NCBI RefSeq assembly: GCF_002855515.1
Contig: NZ_PKRP01000001.1
Location: 186,001 to 250,000 of the forward strand
Length of the DNA stretch: 64,000 nt
Direction: 5' to 3'
DNA from: Rhizobium sp. TH135
GTDB taxonomy: Bacteria; Pseudomonadota; Alphaproteobacteria; Rhizobiales; Rhizobiaceae
A program made the translations under genes and the position numbers. Shown one piece after another: positions 1 to 9,282 of the stretch; position 1 is the stretch's first letter; each line of letters opens with the position of its first letter. Below the pieces are notes generated by a model. The model did no database searches. It saw nothing but the letters and a program-made list of their open reading frames with translations, and had not been told where the DNA came from.

Positions 1-81
1 GCACCAGATTACTGTCCTCAGCCGCCATGGCCATCTTCCCTGCAGATGCGAGTGAATTGCAGCAGCAATTCCAAAAACGAC

Positions 82-113
82 AAAACCGCCCGGCAAAGCG
101 GGCGGTTCGTTTG
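82..113 (+). terminator. Rho-independent terminator of an upstream gene outside the window
   Basis: A 9-bp perfect stem (AACCGCCCG at 84-92 with CGGGCGGTT at 99-107) and a GCAAAG loop is flanked by A-rich sequence on the left and a short T-rich stretch on the right, so it could work in either direction. I see no coding sequence in bases 1-81; this is probably the 3' trailer of a gene that ends before the window. Confidence 0.6.
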
Positions 114-207
114 AATGTCGGCAGTGTAATGGCGAAGGGTTAAGGCGAGGTCAAGGCGAAAGGGCGGGTGTGCACAGGGGGATGTGTGACGAGAATTGAG
201 CAGGTCC

Positions 208-236
208 TTGCTGCAATACGGTGATTTTGAGATACT
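208..236 (+). promoter_or_regulatory. Putative sigma-70 promoter of parDE
   Basis: TTGCTG at 208-213 and GATACT at 231-236 are separated by 17 bp and end 26 bp before the parD ATG. The -10 region lies beside a short inverted repeat (GATAC/GATATC, 231-246) that could be an autoregulatory ParD operator, as is usual for type II toxin-antitoxin operons. This is a motif match only. Confidence 0.35.
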
Positions 237-262
237 ACCGATATCAACAAGCGGAGACGGCC

Positions 263-514
263 ATGTCGACGATCACCATCGCGATTACCGACGCCATGAA
301 GGAGTGGATCGACGCGAAGGCGCAGAGCGGTGACTTCCAAGGTCCGGCTGACTATGTCGTTGATCTCATCAGGCGGGAGCAAGAGCGCGCCAACAAGATC
401 ACATCAATGCAGACATTGGTGGACGAAGGCCTAGCCAGCGGCATTGGCCACCGATCCAAGCAAGAGTTGCTCGAAGCCGCCCTCACCAACGTCCGGGCGA
501 GGCGCGAAGGATAA
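263..514 (+). CDS. parD: ParD-like antitoxin (type II toxin-antitoxin)
   Basis: This 83-residue protein is the antitoxin of a ParDE pair. It begins MSTITIAITDAMKEWID, the ribbon-helix-helix DNA-binding strand typical of ParD/CopG antitoxins, and continues with a charged, helical C-terminus (about residues 45-83) that in this family wraps the toxin. The ATG at 263 is preferred over an in-frame TTG at 221 because it gives the family-typical N-terminus and has GGAGACGG just upstream. The stop codon is 1 bp from the parE start, so the genes are co-transcribed and translationally linked. The assignment rests on the motif and on the neighbour. Confidence 0.85.
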   Translation: MSTITIAITDAMKEWIDAKAQSGDFQGPADYVVDLIRREQERANKITSMQTLVDEGLASGIGHRSKQELLEAALTNVRARREG

Positions 515-515
515 C

Positions 516-803
516 ATGGTGTATCGGCTAACATCAAAAGCCGAACTTGACATCATCGCCATTGCGGAAGTGGGCCTGTCCAAATGGGGCCGAGCACTGG
601 CGGAGGAGTATATAGATGGGCTCTATGCACTCTTTGACCGGATTGCCTCCTCACCGCGCATGGCGAGAGAGCGAAACGAACTAGCTCCGCCAGTTCGGGT
701 CCAGCGCTACAGGGCGCATCTGGTTCTCTATCTAGTGGAAGGCGACGACATCCTCATTGTACGCCTTCGCCATGGCCGGGAAGACTGGCAGTCAGACCCG
801 TAG
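516..803 (+). CDS. parE: ParE/RelE-superfamily toxin
   Basis: This 95-residue protein has the ParE layout: a helical N-terminus (SKAELDIIAIAEVGLSKWG), a central Arg-rich segment and the C-terminal strands VQRYRAHLVLYLVEGDDILIV ending in RLRHGREDW. Chromosomal ParE toxins poison DNA gyrase, whereas RelE relatives cut mRNA; the primary sequence alone does not decide the target, although the order parD-parE and the length favour ParE. The ATG at 516 follows the parD stop at 514. The gene looks intact. It converges on trpE with 50 bp between the stop codons. Confidence 0.85.
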   Translation: MVYRLTSKAELDIIAIAEVGLSKWGRALAEEYIDGLYALFDRIASSPRMARERNELAPPVRVQRYRAHLVLYLVEGDDILIVRLRHGREDWQSDP

Positions 804-816
804 AGAAGCTGTCTCA

Positions 817-838
817 GCGCGGCCTTTTCAAGCCGCGC
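817..838. terminator. GC-rich hairpin between convergent parE and trpE
   Basis: GCGCGGC (817-823) pairs with GCCGCGC (832-838) around an 8-base loop in the 50-bp gap between two convergent stop codons. There is no clear T-run on either side, so intrinsic termination is only likely, not certain. Confidence 0.4.
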
Positions 839-853
839 CCCGCCCTCGCCTCC

Positions 854-3037
854 TCAGGCCGCCTTGACCTTCTTCCGCTTTGCGAGCTTCTCCACGACGT
901 TTTCAATCATCCGCATGCCGGCGTCGCCGCCGAGCGTCATGATCGATTCCGGATGAAACTGGACGGCGGCCACCGGTTCCTTCGCGTGTTCGATGCCCAT
1001 GATCGTGCCGTCCTCGCTTTCCGCGGTGATCACGAAATCACGGTGCAGCGTTGCCGGATCGGCAAAGATCGAGTGGTAGCGGCCGACGGTCACTTCCTTG
1101 CCCAGACCTTCGAAGACGAGGCCGGGTTCGAGCACGCGGATGCGCGACGGCTTACCGTGCATGGGAACCGCCAACTGGCGCAGGTCGCCGCCATAGGCTT
1201 CGGCCAGCGCCTGCAGGCCGAGGCAGACGCCGAAGATCGGCAGCTCGCGGGCGCGCGCCTTCTTGATCGTCGCCTTGCAATCGAAATCCGTCGGTGACCC
1301 CGGACCGGGCGACAGCACCACGAGATCCGGATTGAGACGGTCGAAGATCTCCTCCGGCACCGGCGTGCGCACGGTGTTCACCGTTGCCCCCGTCTGGCGG
1401 AAATAATTGGCGAGCGTGTGGACGAAGCTATCCTCGTGGTCGACGAGCAGGATGTTGACGCCCTCGCCCACGCGGGCCACGCCGCGCTTGGACTTCGGAT
1501 CGGACTTGGCGTCACGGATGGCGGCGATCATGGCGGAGGCCTTCAATTCGGTTTCGGCTTCTTCTTCCTGCGGGTCGCTGTCATTGAGCAATGTGGCACC
1601 AGCGCGCACCTCGGCAATGCCGTCCTTGATGCGCACGGTGCGCAGCGTCAGCCCCGTGTTCATGTCGCCGTTGAAGCCGACCATGCCGATCGCGCCGCCA
1701 TACCAGGCGCGCGGGCTCTTCTCGTGCTTTTCGATGAAGCGCATGGCCCAGAGCTTCGGCGCACCGGTGACGGTGACGGCCCAGGCATGGGAGAGGAAGC
1801 CGTCGAAGGCATCCATGCCGTCGCGGAGCCGCCCCTCGATGTGGTCGACGGTGTGGATGAGGCGCGAATACATCTCGATCTGCCGGCGACCGATGACCTT
1901 GACCGAGCCCGGCTCGCAGACGCGAGACTTGTCGTTGCGGTCGACGTCGGAGCACATGGTCAGCTCGCTCTCGTCCTTCTTGGAGTTGAGGAGCTTCAGG
2001 ATCTGTGCCGAATCCTCGATCGGGTCGGCACCGCGCTTGATCGTGCCGGAGATCGGGCAGGTCTCGATGCGGCGGCCGTTCACCCGCACGAACATCTCCG
2101 GCGAGGCGCCGACGAGATATTCCTGGTTTCCGAGATTGATGAAGAAGGAATAGGGCGACGGATTGATTTCCTTAAGCCGCTTGGAGATCTGCGATGGCTT
2201 TGAATCGCAGCGTTCCATGAACTTCTGGCCGGGAACGACCTCAAACAGGTCGCCCTTGCGGAAGCTCTCCTTCGCCTTGGTGACCAGTTCGGCATATTCG
2301 CCCGGACGATGATCACCGCGCGGCGGGATCGTGTCCGTATGCTTGAATGGCTCAGGCGCGATCTCTTCCGACTGGCCGACGGTGGTCACATCGCCCTTGG
2401 TGAAATCGTAGCGATCGATCCAGGCCTTGGCGGAATAGTGGTCGACGACGAGGATCTCGTCGGGGAGGAAGAGCACCATGTCGCGCTGGTCGTCGGGACG
2501 GATGAGCTTTAGGTCGATAGCGTCGAACTGGAATGCGAGATCGTAGCCGAAGGCGCCGAACAGGCCGATGGCGGCGTCTTCTTCCGAATAGAAGAGTGCG
2601 GTAATGGCGCGCAGCACGGTAAAGACCGTCGGCATCTTCGAGCGCTCTTCTTCGGTGAAGACGCGCGACGGCAGCTTCACGTCAAGATCGAGACGCGTGG
2701 CGGTACGCTCGCCCAGCGCCAGGTCTTCGACGGAGGCAAGAGCCTCGGCGATCATGGTGAGCAGCGCTTCGCCGCGGCCGTTATAGGCTTCGATCCAGAC
2801 CTTGCGGCCGAAGGAGGAAATGCCGAGCGGCGGATCGACGATCGCCGTATCCCAGCGGGTATAGCGACCGGGATATTCGTAGTTCGAGGAAAAGACAGCA
2901 CCACGCCGCTCGTCGAGCTTGTCGACATAGCTGGAAACGGCATCGGCATAGGGCGTCGGGCGGCGCTTGCGCGAAACGGTGACACCGCCGCGCGTCTGAT
3001 AGGCTTCCGCACCGTCTTCCTGCAAAATCGTCGACAT
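854..3037 (-). CDS. trpE(G): Fused anthranilate synthase TrpE(G)
   Basis: A 727-residue fusion that makes anthranilate from chorismate and glutamine, the first committed step of tryptophan synthesis. Residues 1 to about 510 are component I, with the chorismate-enzyme motifs PISGTIKRG and DVDRNDKSR (near residue 366). Residues from about 530 are the TrpG glutaminase, with LSPGPGSP, the nucleophile Cys in GVCLGLQ (near 604) and the catalytic His in VQFHPES (near 696). The fusion is the usual form in Rhizobiaceae, where it stands apart from the other trp genes. Expression is expected to be set by the trpL attenuator just upstream. No defect is visible. Confidence 0.97.
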   Translation of the reverse strand: MSTILQEDGAEAYQTRGGVTVSRKRRPTPYADAVSSYVDKLDERRGAVFSSNYEYPGRYTRWDTAIVDPPLGISSFGRKVWIEAYNGRGEALLTMIAEALASVEDLALGERTATRLDLDVKLPSRVFTEEERSKMPTVFTVLRAITALFYSEEDAAIGLFGAFGYDLAFQFDAIDLKLIRPDDQRDMVLFLPDEILVVDHYSAKAWIDRYDFTKGDVTTVGQSEEIAPEPFKHTDTIPPRGDHRPGEYAELVTKAKESFRKGDLFEVVPGQKFMERCDSKPSQISKRLKEINPSPYSFFINLGNQEYLVGASPEMFVRVNGRRIETCPISGTIKRGADPIEDSAQILKLLNSKKDESELTMCSDVDRNDKSRVCEPGSVKVIGRRQIEMYSRLIHTVDHIEGRLRDGMDAFDGFLSHAWAVTVTGAPKLWAMRFIEKHEKSPRAWYGGAIGMVGFNGDMNTGLTLRTVRIKDGIAEVRAGATLLNDSDPQEEEAETELKASAMIAAIRDAKSDPKSKRGVARVGEGVNILLVDHEDSFVHTLANYFRQTGATVNTVRTPVPEEIFDRLNPDLVVLSPGPGSPTDFDCKATIKKARARELPIFGVCLGLQALAEAYGGDLRQLAVPMHGKPSRIRVLEPGLVFEGLGKEVTVGRYHSIFADPATLHRDFVITAESEDGTIMGIEHAKEPVAAVQFHPESIMTLGGDAGMRMIENVVEKLAKRKKVKAA

Positions 3038-3085
3038 GTCAGTCCTTTTCCGTTCTTCGAGGCCCTCTCCCGGCGCCTTGAATAC

Positions 3086-3121
3086 AAAAAAGCCGCCTCA
3101 GGAGTGTGTCCGGGCGGCTTT
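3086..3121 (-). terminator. trp attenuator (intrinsic terminator in the trpE leader)
   Basis: On the minus strand a GC-rich stem (AAAGCCGCC, 3113-3121, with GGCGGCTTT, 3089-3097) is followed by a T-run, between the trpL stop and the trpE start. This is the classic position of the terminator that forms when ribosomes read through the tryptophan codons of the leader. Low charged tRNA-Trp stalls the ribosome on the leader and lets transcription reach trpE. Confidence 0.9.
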
Positions 3122-3160
3122 GGGGTCAATCGTCTGAAGACATGACTGGTCAAGGCCGCG

Positions 3161-3205
3161 TTAGCGTGCCCACCACCATGCAAAGGTCTTCGATACGATC
3201 TTCAT
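3161..3205 (-). CDS. trpL: Tryptophan leader peptide TrpL
   Basis: A 14-codon ORF encodes MKIVSKTFAWWWAR, with three consecutive Trp codons one Ala-Arg before the stop, as in other rhizobial TrpL peptides. It lies 124 bp upstream of trpE and just ahead of the terminator at 3086-3121. The role as attenuation sensor follows directly from this arrangement. In Sinorhizobium meliloti the terminated leader RNA (rnTrpL) and the peptide have also been shown to act in trans; whether they do here cannot be seen. Confidence 0.93.
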   Translation of the reverse strand: MKIVSKTFAWWWAR

Positions 3206-3319
3206 GGGCGATTTGATAACCCGAGGCGCAGCCGCGCGCAAGCGGGATTTCAGCGGAGAAAAATCGAACCTTTTGCGGCTCGCGCCGTTGTCGCCACGGG
3301 GCCAAGCATGGGAGCGGCG

Positions 3320-4252
3320 ATGAGGACTGTAACGCGCCTGACACTGATATGGCTGGCAGCAACCGGCGTGACCCTGCCGCAAACCGGTCCAGCGCCCGTG
3401 CCGAAACCCGGTGAGCCGACGGTCGAAAGCGGATCCGAGACCGTGACCAAGCCGGAGGACGGGACAACGGCAGCAGATCCCGGCGAGCAACCCGCCCTGC
3501 CCTCCGGCAACGCTCCCAAACCCTTGGCCGACCCTCGCGACGAGGCCGATCCGGCGCCAGCGGACGCGGAGAAACCCGAAGCGAAACCTGAGACACCCAG
3601 CCGTGATCACGAAGCCGACGTGAAGGAAAGGCCGGCAAAGCCCGAGGCCGCTGCACCGCCGCCCCCTCCCGACCCCGCTCCAGTCGCGGAAACTCCGGAA
3701 GACCTGGCGCTCTGCCTGAAAGACCTGAAGGCGATTGGCGCTGATTTCAGCCAGGAACAGACAATCGACGGAGAATTCGGCTGTGGCATCGCTAACCCGG
3801 TCACCGTTCGCCGCATCCTGCCCGAGGTGGCCCTGGAGCCGGAGGCCACGCTTCGCTGCGACACGGCGCTGAGCCTTGCCCGCATGACCCGCGACATGCT
3901 GATCCCGGCAGCGGCCCGCGCCTTTCCGGACAAGCCAAAGCTCTCGGGCGTCGGCCAGGCCTCTGGCTATGTCTGCCGAAACCGCAACAGCGCGGACGAC
4001 GGCAAGATTTCAGAGCACGCCTATGGCAACGCCGTGGACATCGCAGGCTTGAGCTTCGGCGATGAAAAGATGCCGGTGATGATCGCGAGACAAGACGACG
4101 GCACGGCGGAAGCGGCTTTCCAACGCGCCTTCAACGCCCTCGCCTGCCTGTATTTCACGACGGTGCTCTCACCCGGCAGCGACGCGACACATCAGGATCA
4201 CATGCATCTGGATGTGATCGAGCGAAAGAGCGGGTTTCGGTATTGCCGGTAA
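3320..4252 (+). CDS. Extensin-like C-terminal domain protein, secreted
   Basis: The protein has 310 residues. An N-terminal hydrophobic segment (MRTVTRLTLIWLAATGV) is a probable signal peptide. A Pro/Glu/Lys-rich low-complexity linker follows (about 20-125), then a globular domain with several cysteines and the motif SEHAYGNAVDIAG (near residue 230), diagnostic of the extensin-like family that resembles D-Ala-D-Ala carboxypeptidase folds. Members are common in Rhizobiales and are presumed periplasmic or cell-wall proteins; no activity is firmly known. The ATG at 3320 is chosen because GGGAG stands 5-6 bases before it; an ATG at 3308 is in frame but has a poorer ribosome site. It is divergent from trpL. 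Confidence 0.85.
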   Translation: MRTVTRLTLIWLAATGVTLPQTGPAPVPKPGEPTVESGSETVTKPEDGTTAADPGEQPALPSGNAPKPLADPRDEADPAPADAEKPEAKPETPSRDHEADVKERPAKPEAAAPPPPPDPAPVAETPEDLALCLKDLKAIGADFSQEQTIDGEFGCGIANPVTVRRILPEVALEPEATLRCDTALSLARMTRDMLIPAAARAFPDKPKLSGVGQASGYVCRNRNSADDGKISEHAYGNAVDIAGLSFGDEKMPVMIARQDDGTAEAAFQRAFNALACLYFTTVLSPGSDATHQDHMHLDVIERKSGFRYCR

Positions 4253-4311
4253 ACGAAAAACGGCGGCGCCCGGATGGGACGCCGCCGCAGGCGGTGGAAA
4301 CGAAGGGTGGG

Positions 4312-6591
4312 TTAGAACTTCTGGGTGAGCGAGATTTTGAAGGTACGGCCTGGCTCGGAGTAGTAGTCAGCTGGCTGATATGAGGTGCCGGTGGTCTGGA
4401 CGTCCCGCGTAGCGACTGCATTCCAGTAAGTCTTGTCAAAGATGTTGTAGACCCCGGCCTGAATGCGCAGCCCCTGGAACTGCTCGGGCGCCCACCATCC
4501 AGAAAGATTGAAAACTCCATATCCGGGTGCGTCAAAGGTCTCGTATGCTGTGGCCGTGCTTGTGTATTGCGTGCCATCGTCACGCATGCCCGCCGAGAAG
4601 ACACCAGAGAAATCAGCGCCCCAGGTTGCCGTCTCGTAGCCGACGCCGATGACAGACTTGAACGGTGCGACGGAGCGCAGGTACTCGCCTGTGCTTTCGT
4701 CTTCGCCATAGGTATAGGCGAGCGACGCATGCACCAAGAAGCCGCTGTCGAACCGTTTGCTGGCAGACGCCTCAACCCCTGCAATCCGGACCCGGTCGAG
4801 ATTGCGATAGGTATAGAGCGTTCCATCTCCACCCGTGAACGGGTTCGAGAAAGCATCCGTCGTCGTTTCGTACTGTTCGATGAAGTTGCGGTACTTGTTG
4901 TAGAAGCCCACAACACGGGCAGCATTCGCCCCATCTTCGAAATTCGCCCCGATCTCGAAGCCTTGTCCGGTTTCGGCCTCAAGGTCTGCATTGCCGACCG
5001 TTGCATAACCGCTCGATGCATTAGTGAAGTTTAGGTAGAGTTCGTTCACCGTTGGGGCACGATAAGCCATAGACCATTGGGCAAAAAGCTGCAGATTGGG
5101 TGTCAGGTCGTAGCTTGCCAGAAGCTTCGGCGAGAAGGCGGAACCATTTGCATCATCGGGGAGCCCGAAATAACCGGAGCCGGTATTATTGGAATAGCCG
5201 TCCGATGGCTCGGTGTTATAGTTATATAGGTCGAAGCGAAACCCGGGCGTCAGGGAGAAAGGCCCTCCGTTGAAGGTGATCTTGTCCTGGAGGTAGGCAC
5301 CGAAGCGCACGCCGTCGACATCCGGGATGTCGGACTGAGATACTGTCGTCGTGGGAACGGCACTGAGGAAACTTTCAGCGCCGAAGAGAGCGACATCACC
5401 ACCAACGGTGATTTCATGCGCCAGACCTCCTGCCTCGACGCTCGCATTGACCTGGCCCGTCAGACCATAGTCATTTTCCGAGAGGCTGTTTTCGCGTTCG
5501 TAAAGATAGGAGACGTTGGTGGTCGTTCTGAGGCGCGTTCCCGACGAGCCAGCCACCTTCTCAAGCCGCTGCCAGTAAGCGACCAACGAAGCACTGTCGA
5601 TCAACGAGTCGGCAGCGATCGCTTCATAGGTATAGTCAACCGAGACCCGGTCACGGGCCGTCGTGTCGAAACCCACATAGTCGCGCTGGTAGACGCCGGT
5701 ACTCGCCGAGCCGGTGCCCTGGATGGTGTTAAGCGTGGTGTCCGTATCGCGATGGAAACGCTCCGCGGTCAGGCCAATGCGATGGCCACCTTCGAGATCC
5801 TGACGGAGTTTGAGCAGCATGTTGTATTGCGTGTAATCAGCCGGATTGACCTCTGTGCGCATCACACCCGTGCCACCAACATCGCCCTGGCCTTGCAGTT
5901 CATGCCCCTTTTTGTATCCAGCCTGAAAGAGCACGGACGTGTTTTCGACCTTCTTTGCGGCAGCCACCGAACTGCCAAAACTGCTGTCGGCGCTGTCATA
6001 GTTGGTCTTGCTGACGACACCCCAATCCTTGCTTTCGCCGATGAGGTCTTCGGGTTCCAGCGTGCGCAAGATGACGCCACCCGCAAGACTTCCGCCACCA
6101 AGACGGCTGGAATCGGCACCCTTTACAATGTCAATCGACGACAGTGAGGAGAAGTCGTAGCTGTCCGAACTGTCACCGGTTGTGGTCGTCGGTGATTGCG
6201 TGCCTGAACGTGCGGTGTTCTCGATATACGGTATCGGCACGCCGTCGATCAGCGTCGAGATGCGAGCGCCGGTCAGGCCGCGAATATAGAGCCCTCCCGA
6301 AGCCCCTGGTCGGGTGCGGACATAGTCGACCGACGGATCCTCATTCGACAACTGACGCGGATCAGTGATCTCCTTCTGCCTGATCTCCTCAGCCGTCGTT
6401 TCCGTCGCCAGCGGTGTATCGACCACCGAGCCTGCCGGCACGCGTTTGCCCTTGACCACAATCGTCTGCAGCTGCGTCTCGTCGCCCGTGGTCGCCGTCG
6501 TGGCGTCCTGGGCATAGGCGGGAAGGATGGCAGAGCTGGCCATAAGAGCCGTGCAGGCAAGCAGGAGGGGGCGGAGAGACCGGGAGCCCAT
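4312..6591 (-). CDS. TonB-dependent outer-membrane receptor, heme/hemoglobin type
   Basis: A 759-residue receptor for active uptake across the outer membrane. It has a signal peptide ending in AYAQ (about residue 28), a TonB box near LQTIVVKG, a plug domain (roughly 60-190) and a beta-barrel ending in an aromatic residue (SLTQKF). Length and order match the hemoglobin/heme receptor group (ShmR/HmuR/HemR). The barrel carries YRAPTVNEL and NADLEAET, matching the FRAP and NPNL boxes, but the stretch between them has no histidine, where many heme receptors keep a ligand His. Heme is therefore likely but not certain. Two iron boxes precede it (6723-6737 and 6750-6764). No hmu transport genes are adjacent. 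Confidence 0.85.
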   Translation of the reverse strand: MGSRSLRPLLLACTALMASSAILPAYAQDATTATTGDETQLQTIVVKGKRVPAGSVVDTPLATETTAEEIRQKEITDPRQLSNEDPSVDYVRTRPGASGGLYIRGLTGARISTLIDGVPIPYIENTARSGTQSPTTTTGDSSDSYDFSSLSSIDIVKGADSSRLGGGSLAGGVILRTLEPEDLIGESKDWGVVSKTNYDSADSSFGSSVAAAKKVENTSVLFQAGYKKGHELQGQGDVGGTGVMRTEVNPADYTQYNMLLKLRQDLEGGHRIGLTAERFHRDTDTTLNTIQGTGSASTGVYQRDYVGFDTTARDRVSVDYTYEAIAADSLIDSASLVAYWQRLEKVAGSSGTRLRTTTNVSYLYERENSLSENDYGLTGQVNASVEAGGLAHEITVGGDVALFGAESFLSAVPTTTVSQSDIPDVDGVRFGAYLQDKITFNGGPFSLTPGFRFDLYNYNTEPSDGYSNNTGSGYFGLPDDANGSAFSPKLLASYDLTPNLQLFAQWSMAYRAPTVNELYLNFTNASSGYATVGNADLEAETGQGFEIGANFEDGANAARVVGFYNKYRNFIEQYETTTDAFSNPFTGGDGTLYTYRNLDRVRIAGVEASASKRFDSGFLVHASLAYTYGEDESTGEYLRSVAPFKSVIGVGYETATWGADFSGVFSAGMRDDGTQYTSTATAYETFDAPGYGVFNLSGWWAPEQFQGLRIQAGVYNIFDKTYWNAVATRDVQTTGTSYQPADYYSEPGRTFKISLTQKF

Positions 6592-6713
6592 GCGAATGTC
6601 CTTTCAAAAGGCCAGCAGAAACTGATCCCGCACCCGGGGTTGGGGTGCAGGCTGGCCGAACGTGATTGCGTCAAAATCGGGGCGGAGCTGAAATTTCCGC
6701 CGTAATCACGCCG

Positions 6714-6766
6714 TATAAAACATGATTATCTGAGTCAACATATAAAACATGATTCTTTTAATCATG
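6714..6766 (-). promoter_or_regulatory. Iron-responsive promoter with two tandem TGA-N9-TCA boxes
   Basis: Two exact TGA-N9-TCA motifs, the rhizobial iron-responsive operator bound by RirA, lie at 6723-6737 and 6750-6764. Each is entered by the same 14-bp direct repeat TATAAAACATGATT (6714-6727 and 6741-6754). The second sits inside a palindrome, CATGATT-N5-AATCATG (6748-6766). On the minus strand a TTGACT -35-like hexamer overlaps the first box, so bound repressor would block the promoter. The boxes are about 130-175 bp upstream of the receptor start. Confidence 0.7.
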
Positions 6767-6824
6767 AATTGTGATCTGCGTCACCGTGGCGGAAATATCA
6801 CAAATACCCGTTAGTTTCCGGAGG

Positions 6825-8498
6825 CTAGAACAGTCCCTCGATCGCCCCTTGCGCATCGAGGCGGATACGCTCGGAGGACGGTACGCGCGGCAGACCCGGC
6901 ATGGTCATGATCTCGCCGGTGATCGCCACGATGAACCCGGCACCAGCGGAAAGACGGACTTCCCGCACATGCACGGCATGGCCCTCAGGTGCGCCGCGCA
7001 GGGTGGGATCGGTGGAGAAGGAATACTGCGTCTTCGCAATGCAAACCGGGAGATCACCATATCCCTGGCGTTCCCAGTCGGCGAGTTGCTCACGCACCGC
7101 CTTGTCGGCCGTCACCTCGCCAGCCCGATAGATCTCGGCGGCAACCCGCTCGATCTTGGAAAGGAGCGGCATGGCATCCGGATACAGCGGATGGAAGCTG
7201 GACGGGCTGTCGGCGATCCGCACCACGGCCTCGGCAAGATCCGTGATGCCGGCGGAGCCATCCGCCCAGTGTCGGCAGAGCACAGCCTCGGCGCCGAACC
7301 CCTTGGCAATCGCCTTGACAGCGGCAATCTCGGCGTTTGTATCGCTGGTGAAATGGTTGATCGCAACGACCGCCGGTACGCCGAACTTGGCGAGGTTTTC
7401 CAGATGCCGCGCGAGGTTCACGGCGCCACGCTCGACGGCAGCGACATCCTCGTGGGAAAGATCCTCCTTGGCGACACCGCCATTCATCTTCAGCGCCCTG
7501 ACCGTCGCGACGATGACGACGGCGGAGGGTTTGAGGCCTGCCTTACGGCATTTGATGTCGAAGAACTTTTCCGCGCCGAGATCTGCACCGAAACCGGCTT
7601 CGGTCACAACATAATCGCCGAGCTTCAGCGCCGTCTTCGTCGCGATCACCGAATTGCAGCCATGCGCGATATTGGCGAAGGGACCGCCATGCACGAGCGC
7701 CGGATTGTTTTCGAGCGTCTGCACGAGGTTTGGCTGAAGCGCCTCCTTGAGCAGCACAGCCATGGCGCCGTCAGCCTTTAGATCCCGGGCAAAGACCGGC
7801 GTCTTGTCGCGCCGATAGCCGACGATGATCGCGCCCAACCGCCGCTCCAGATCGTCGAGATCGGTCGCGAGACAAAGGATCGCCATGACTTCCGAAGCCA
7901 CAGTGATGTCGAAGCCGGCCTCGCGCGGGAAACCGTTCGAGGCGCCGCCGAGCGAGGTGACGATCTGGCGCAGCGCCCGGTCGTTCATATCCATCACCCG
8001 CCGCCAGCTGATGCGGCGCGTGTCGATCTCGAGGTCATTGCCCCAGTAGATGTGATTGTCGATAAGCGCCGAGAGCAGATTATGCGCCGAAGTGATGGCG
8101 TGGAAATCGCCGGTGAAGTGGAGGTTGATGTCCTCCATTGGCACGACCTGCGCATAACCGCCGCCAGCCGCCCCGCCCTTCACCCCGAAACAGGGCCCGA
8201 GCGAGGGTTCGCGAATGCAGATCACGGCCTTCTTGCCGATCCGGTTCAAGCCATCGCCGAGCCCGACCGTGGTTGTCGTCTTGCCCTCGCCTGCCGGTGT
8301 CGGGTTGATGGCGGTGACGAGGATCAGCTTTCCGTCCGGCCTCTCAGCGAGCGACTGAATGAACGCAGCCGAGATCTTTGCCTTGTCATGGCCATAGGGA
8401 ATGAGGCTTTCGGAGGGAATGCCGAGCTTGCAGCCGATCTCCTGGATCGGCCGCTTGGACGCCGCACGGGCGATATCGATGTCGGATGCTACGGTCAT
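6825..8498 (-). CDS. fhs: Formate-tetrahydrofolate ligase
   Basis: A 557-residue cytosolic enzyme that joins formate to tetrahydrofolate with ATP, giving 10-formyl-THF for purine and formyl-Met synthesis or for C1 assimilation. The P-loop-like motif [11 protein letters not shown] lies at residues 67-77, and the family stretches [21 protein letters not shown] (near 98-118) and [14 protein letters not shown] are intact. The length equals that of bacterial FTHFS (about 555-560). The gene is monocistronic: the next gene upstream is divergent and the receptor downstream has its own regulated promoter. Confidence 0.97.
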   Translation of the reverse strand: MTVASDIDIARAASKRPIQEIGCKLGIPSESLIPYGHDKAKISAAFIQSLAERPDGKLILVTAINPTPAGEGKTTTTVGLGDGLNRIGKKAVICIREPSLGPCFGVKGGAAGGGYAQVVPMEDINLHFTGDFHAITSAHNLLSALIDNHIYWGNDLEIDTRRISWRRVMDMNDRALRQIVTSLGGASNGFPREAGFDITVASEVMAILCLATDLDDLERRLGAIIVGYRRDKTPVFARDLKADGAMAVLLKEALQPNLVQTLENNPALVHGGPFANIAHGCNSVIATKTALKLGDYVVTEAGFGADLGAEKFFDIKCRKAGLKPSAVVIVATVRALKMNGGVAKEDLSHEDVAAVERGAVNLARHLENLAKFGVPAVVAINHFTSDTNAEIAAVKAIAKGFGAEAVLCRHWADGSAGITDLAEAVVRIADSPSSFHPLYPDAMPLLSKIERVAAEIYRAGEVTADKAVREQLADWERQGYGDLPVCIAKTQYSFSTDPTLRGAPEGHAVHVREVRLSAGAGFIVAITGEIMTMPGLPRVPSSERIRLDAQGAIEGLF

Positions 8499-8687
8499 GG
8501 TTCCCCCCTGCCTTCTGTTGGCCGGAGGATCGGACGGCGCGGCCCAACTAGCAAGCAGTTAGGCCGACTTTATTCACAACGAAACAGATTTGCCCAAAAC
8601 CGACATGCCGCCGAAATCGCCCTCTTGCCTGAGAAGGCAACGATGTAATATTTGCGCCGCAACAATTGCCCTTAAGAGGACGCCTTG

Positions 8688-9209
8688 ATGAAATCGCTGG
8701 AACTGCTGATCGAGAAAATCATCCTGTCGAGCCGCTGGATCCTGGTGGTCTTCTATCTCGGCCTGGTCGCAGCGCTGGCCGTCTATGCCGTCTCCTTCGG
8801 CTACAAATTCCTGAAGATCGCCCAGAATGTCTTCGTCTACGAAGACTTCGAGATGATCCTTGCCATGCTCGCGCTGATCGACGCCGCCCTGGTGGCGAGC
8901 CTGATCGTCATGGTGATGATCTCCGGCTATGAGAACTTCGTCAGCCGTTTCGACGAGGCCGATGATCAGGTTTCCTTCCTCGGCAAGCTCGACGCCGGCA
9001 GCCTGAAGATCAAGGTCGCCTCCTCGATCGTCGCCATCTCCTCGATCCACCTGCTGCAGGTCTTCCTCAACGCCAACCAGTATACCGATGGCAAGCTGAT
9101 GTGGCTGACTCTGATCCACCTCGCCTTCGTCGTCTCGGCGGTGATGCTGGGCTATCTGGAAGTGATGATGAACGGCAAGAAGAAGGGCAGCGACGCAGAC
9201 AAGATCTGA
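8688..9209 (+). CDS. UPF0114/YqhA-type inner-membrane protein
   Basis: A 173-residue protein with three or four hydrophobic segments (about residues 15-37, 57-80, 105-125 and 135-155) and the conserved segment VYEDFEMILAMLALIDAALV. This is the YqhA/UPF0114 family (TIGR00645), whose function is unknown. The ATG at 8688 follows AAGAGGAC; a TTG just ahead is not needed. It is divergent from fhs and convergent with putA, from which it is separated by a strong hairpin. Confidence 0.85.
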   Translation: MKSLELLIEKIILSSRWILVVFYLGLVAALAVYAVSFGYKFLKIAQNVFVYEDFEMILAMLALIDAALVASLIVMVMISGYENFVSRFDEADDQVSFLGKLDAGSLKIKVASSIVAISSIHLLQVFLNANQYTDGKLMWLTLIHLAFVVSAVMLGYLEVMMNGKKKGSDADKI

Positions 9210-9244
9210 GATCTCCTCGCTGGCTGCCCTCTCTCGAGACACAG

Positions 9245-9273
9245 GACAAACCCGCCTTTGCAGGCGGGTTGTC
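9245..9273. terminator. Bidirectional terminator between convergent genes
   Basis: GACAAACCCGCC (9245-9256) and GGCGGGTTGTC (9263-9273) form an 11-bp stem with one bulged A and a 6-base loop. It lies between the stop codons of the UPF0114 gene and putA, so it can serve both strands. Confidence 0.7.
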
Positions 9274-9282
9274 TATTGACGA

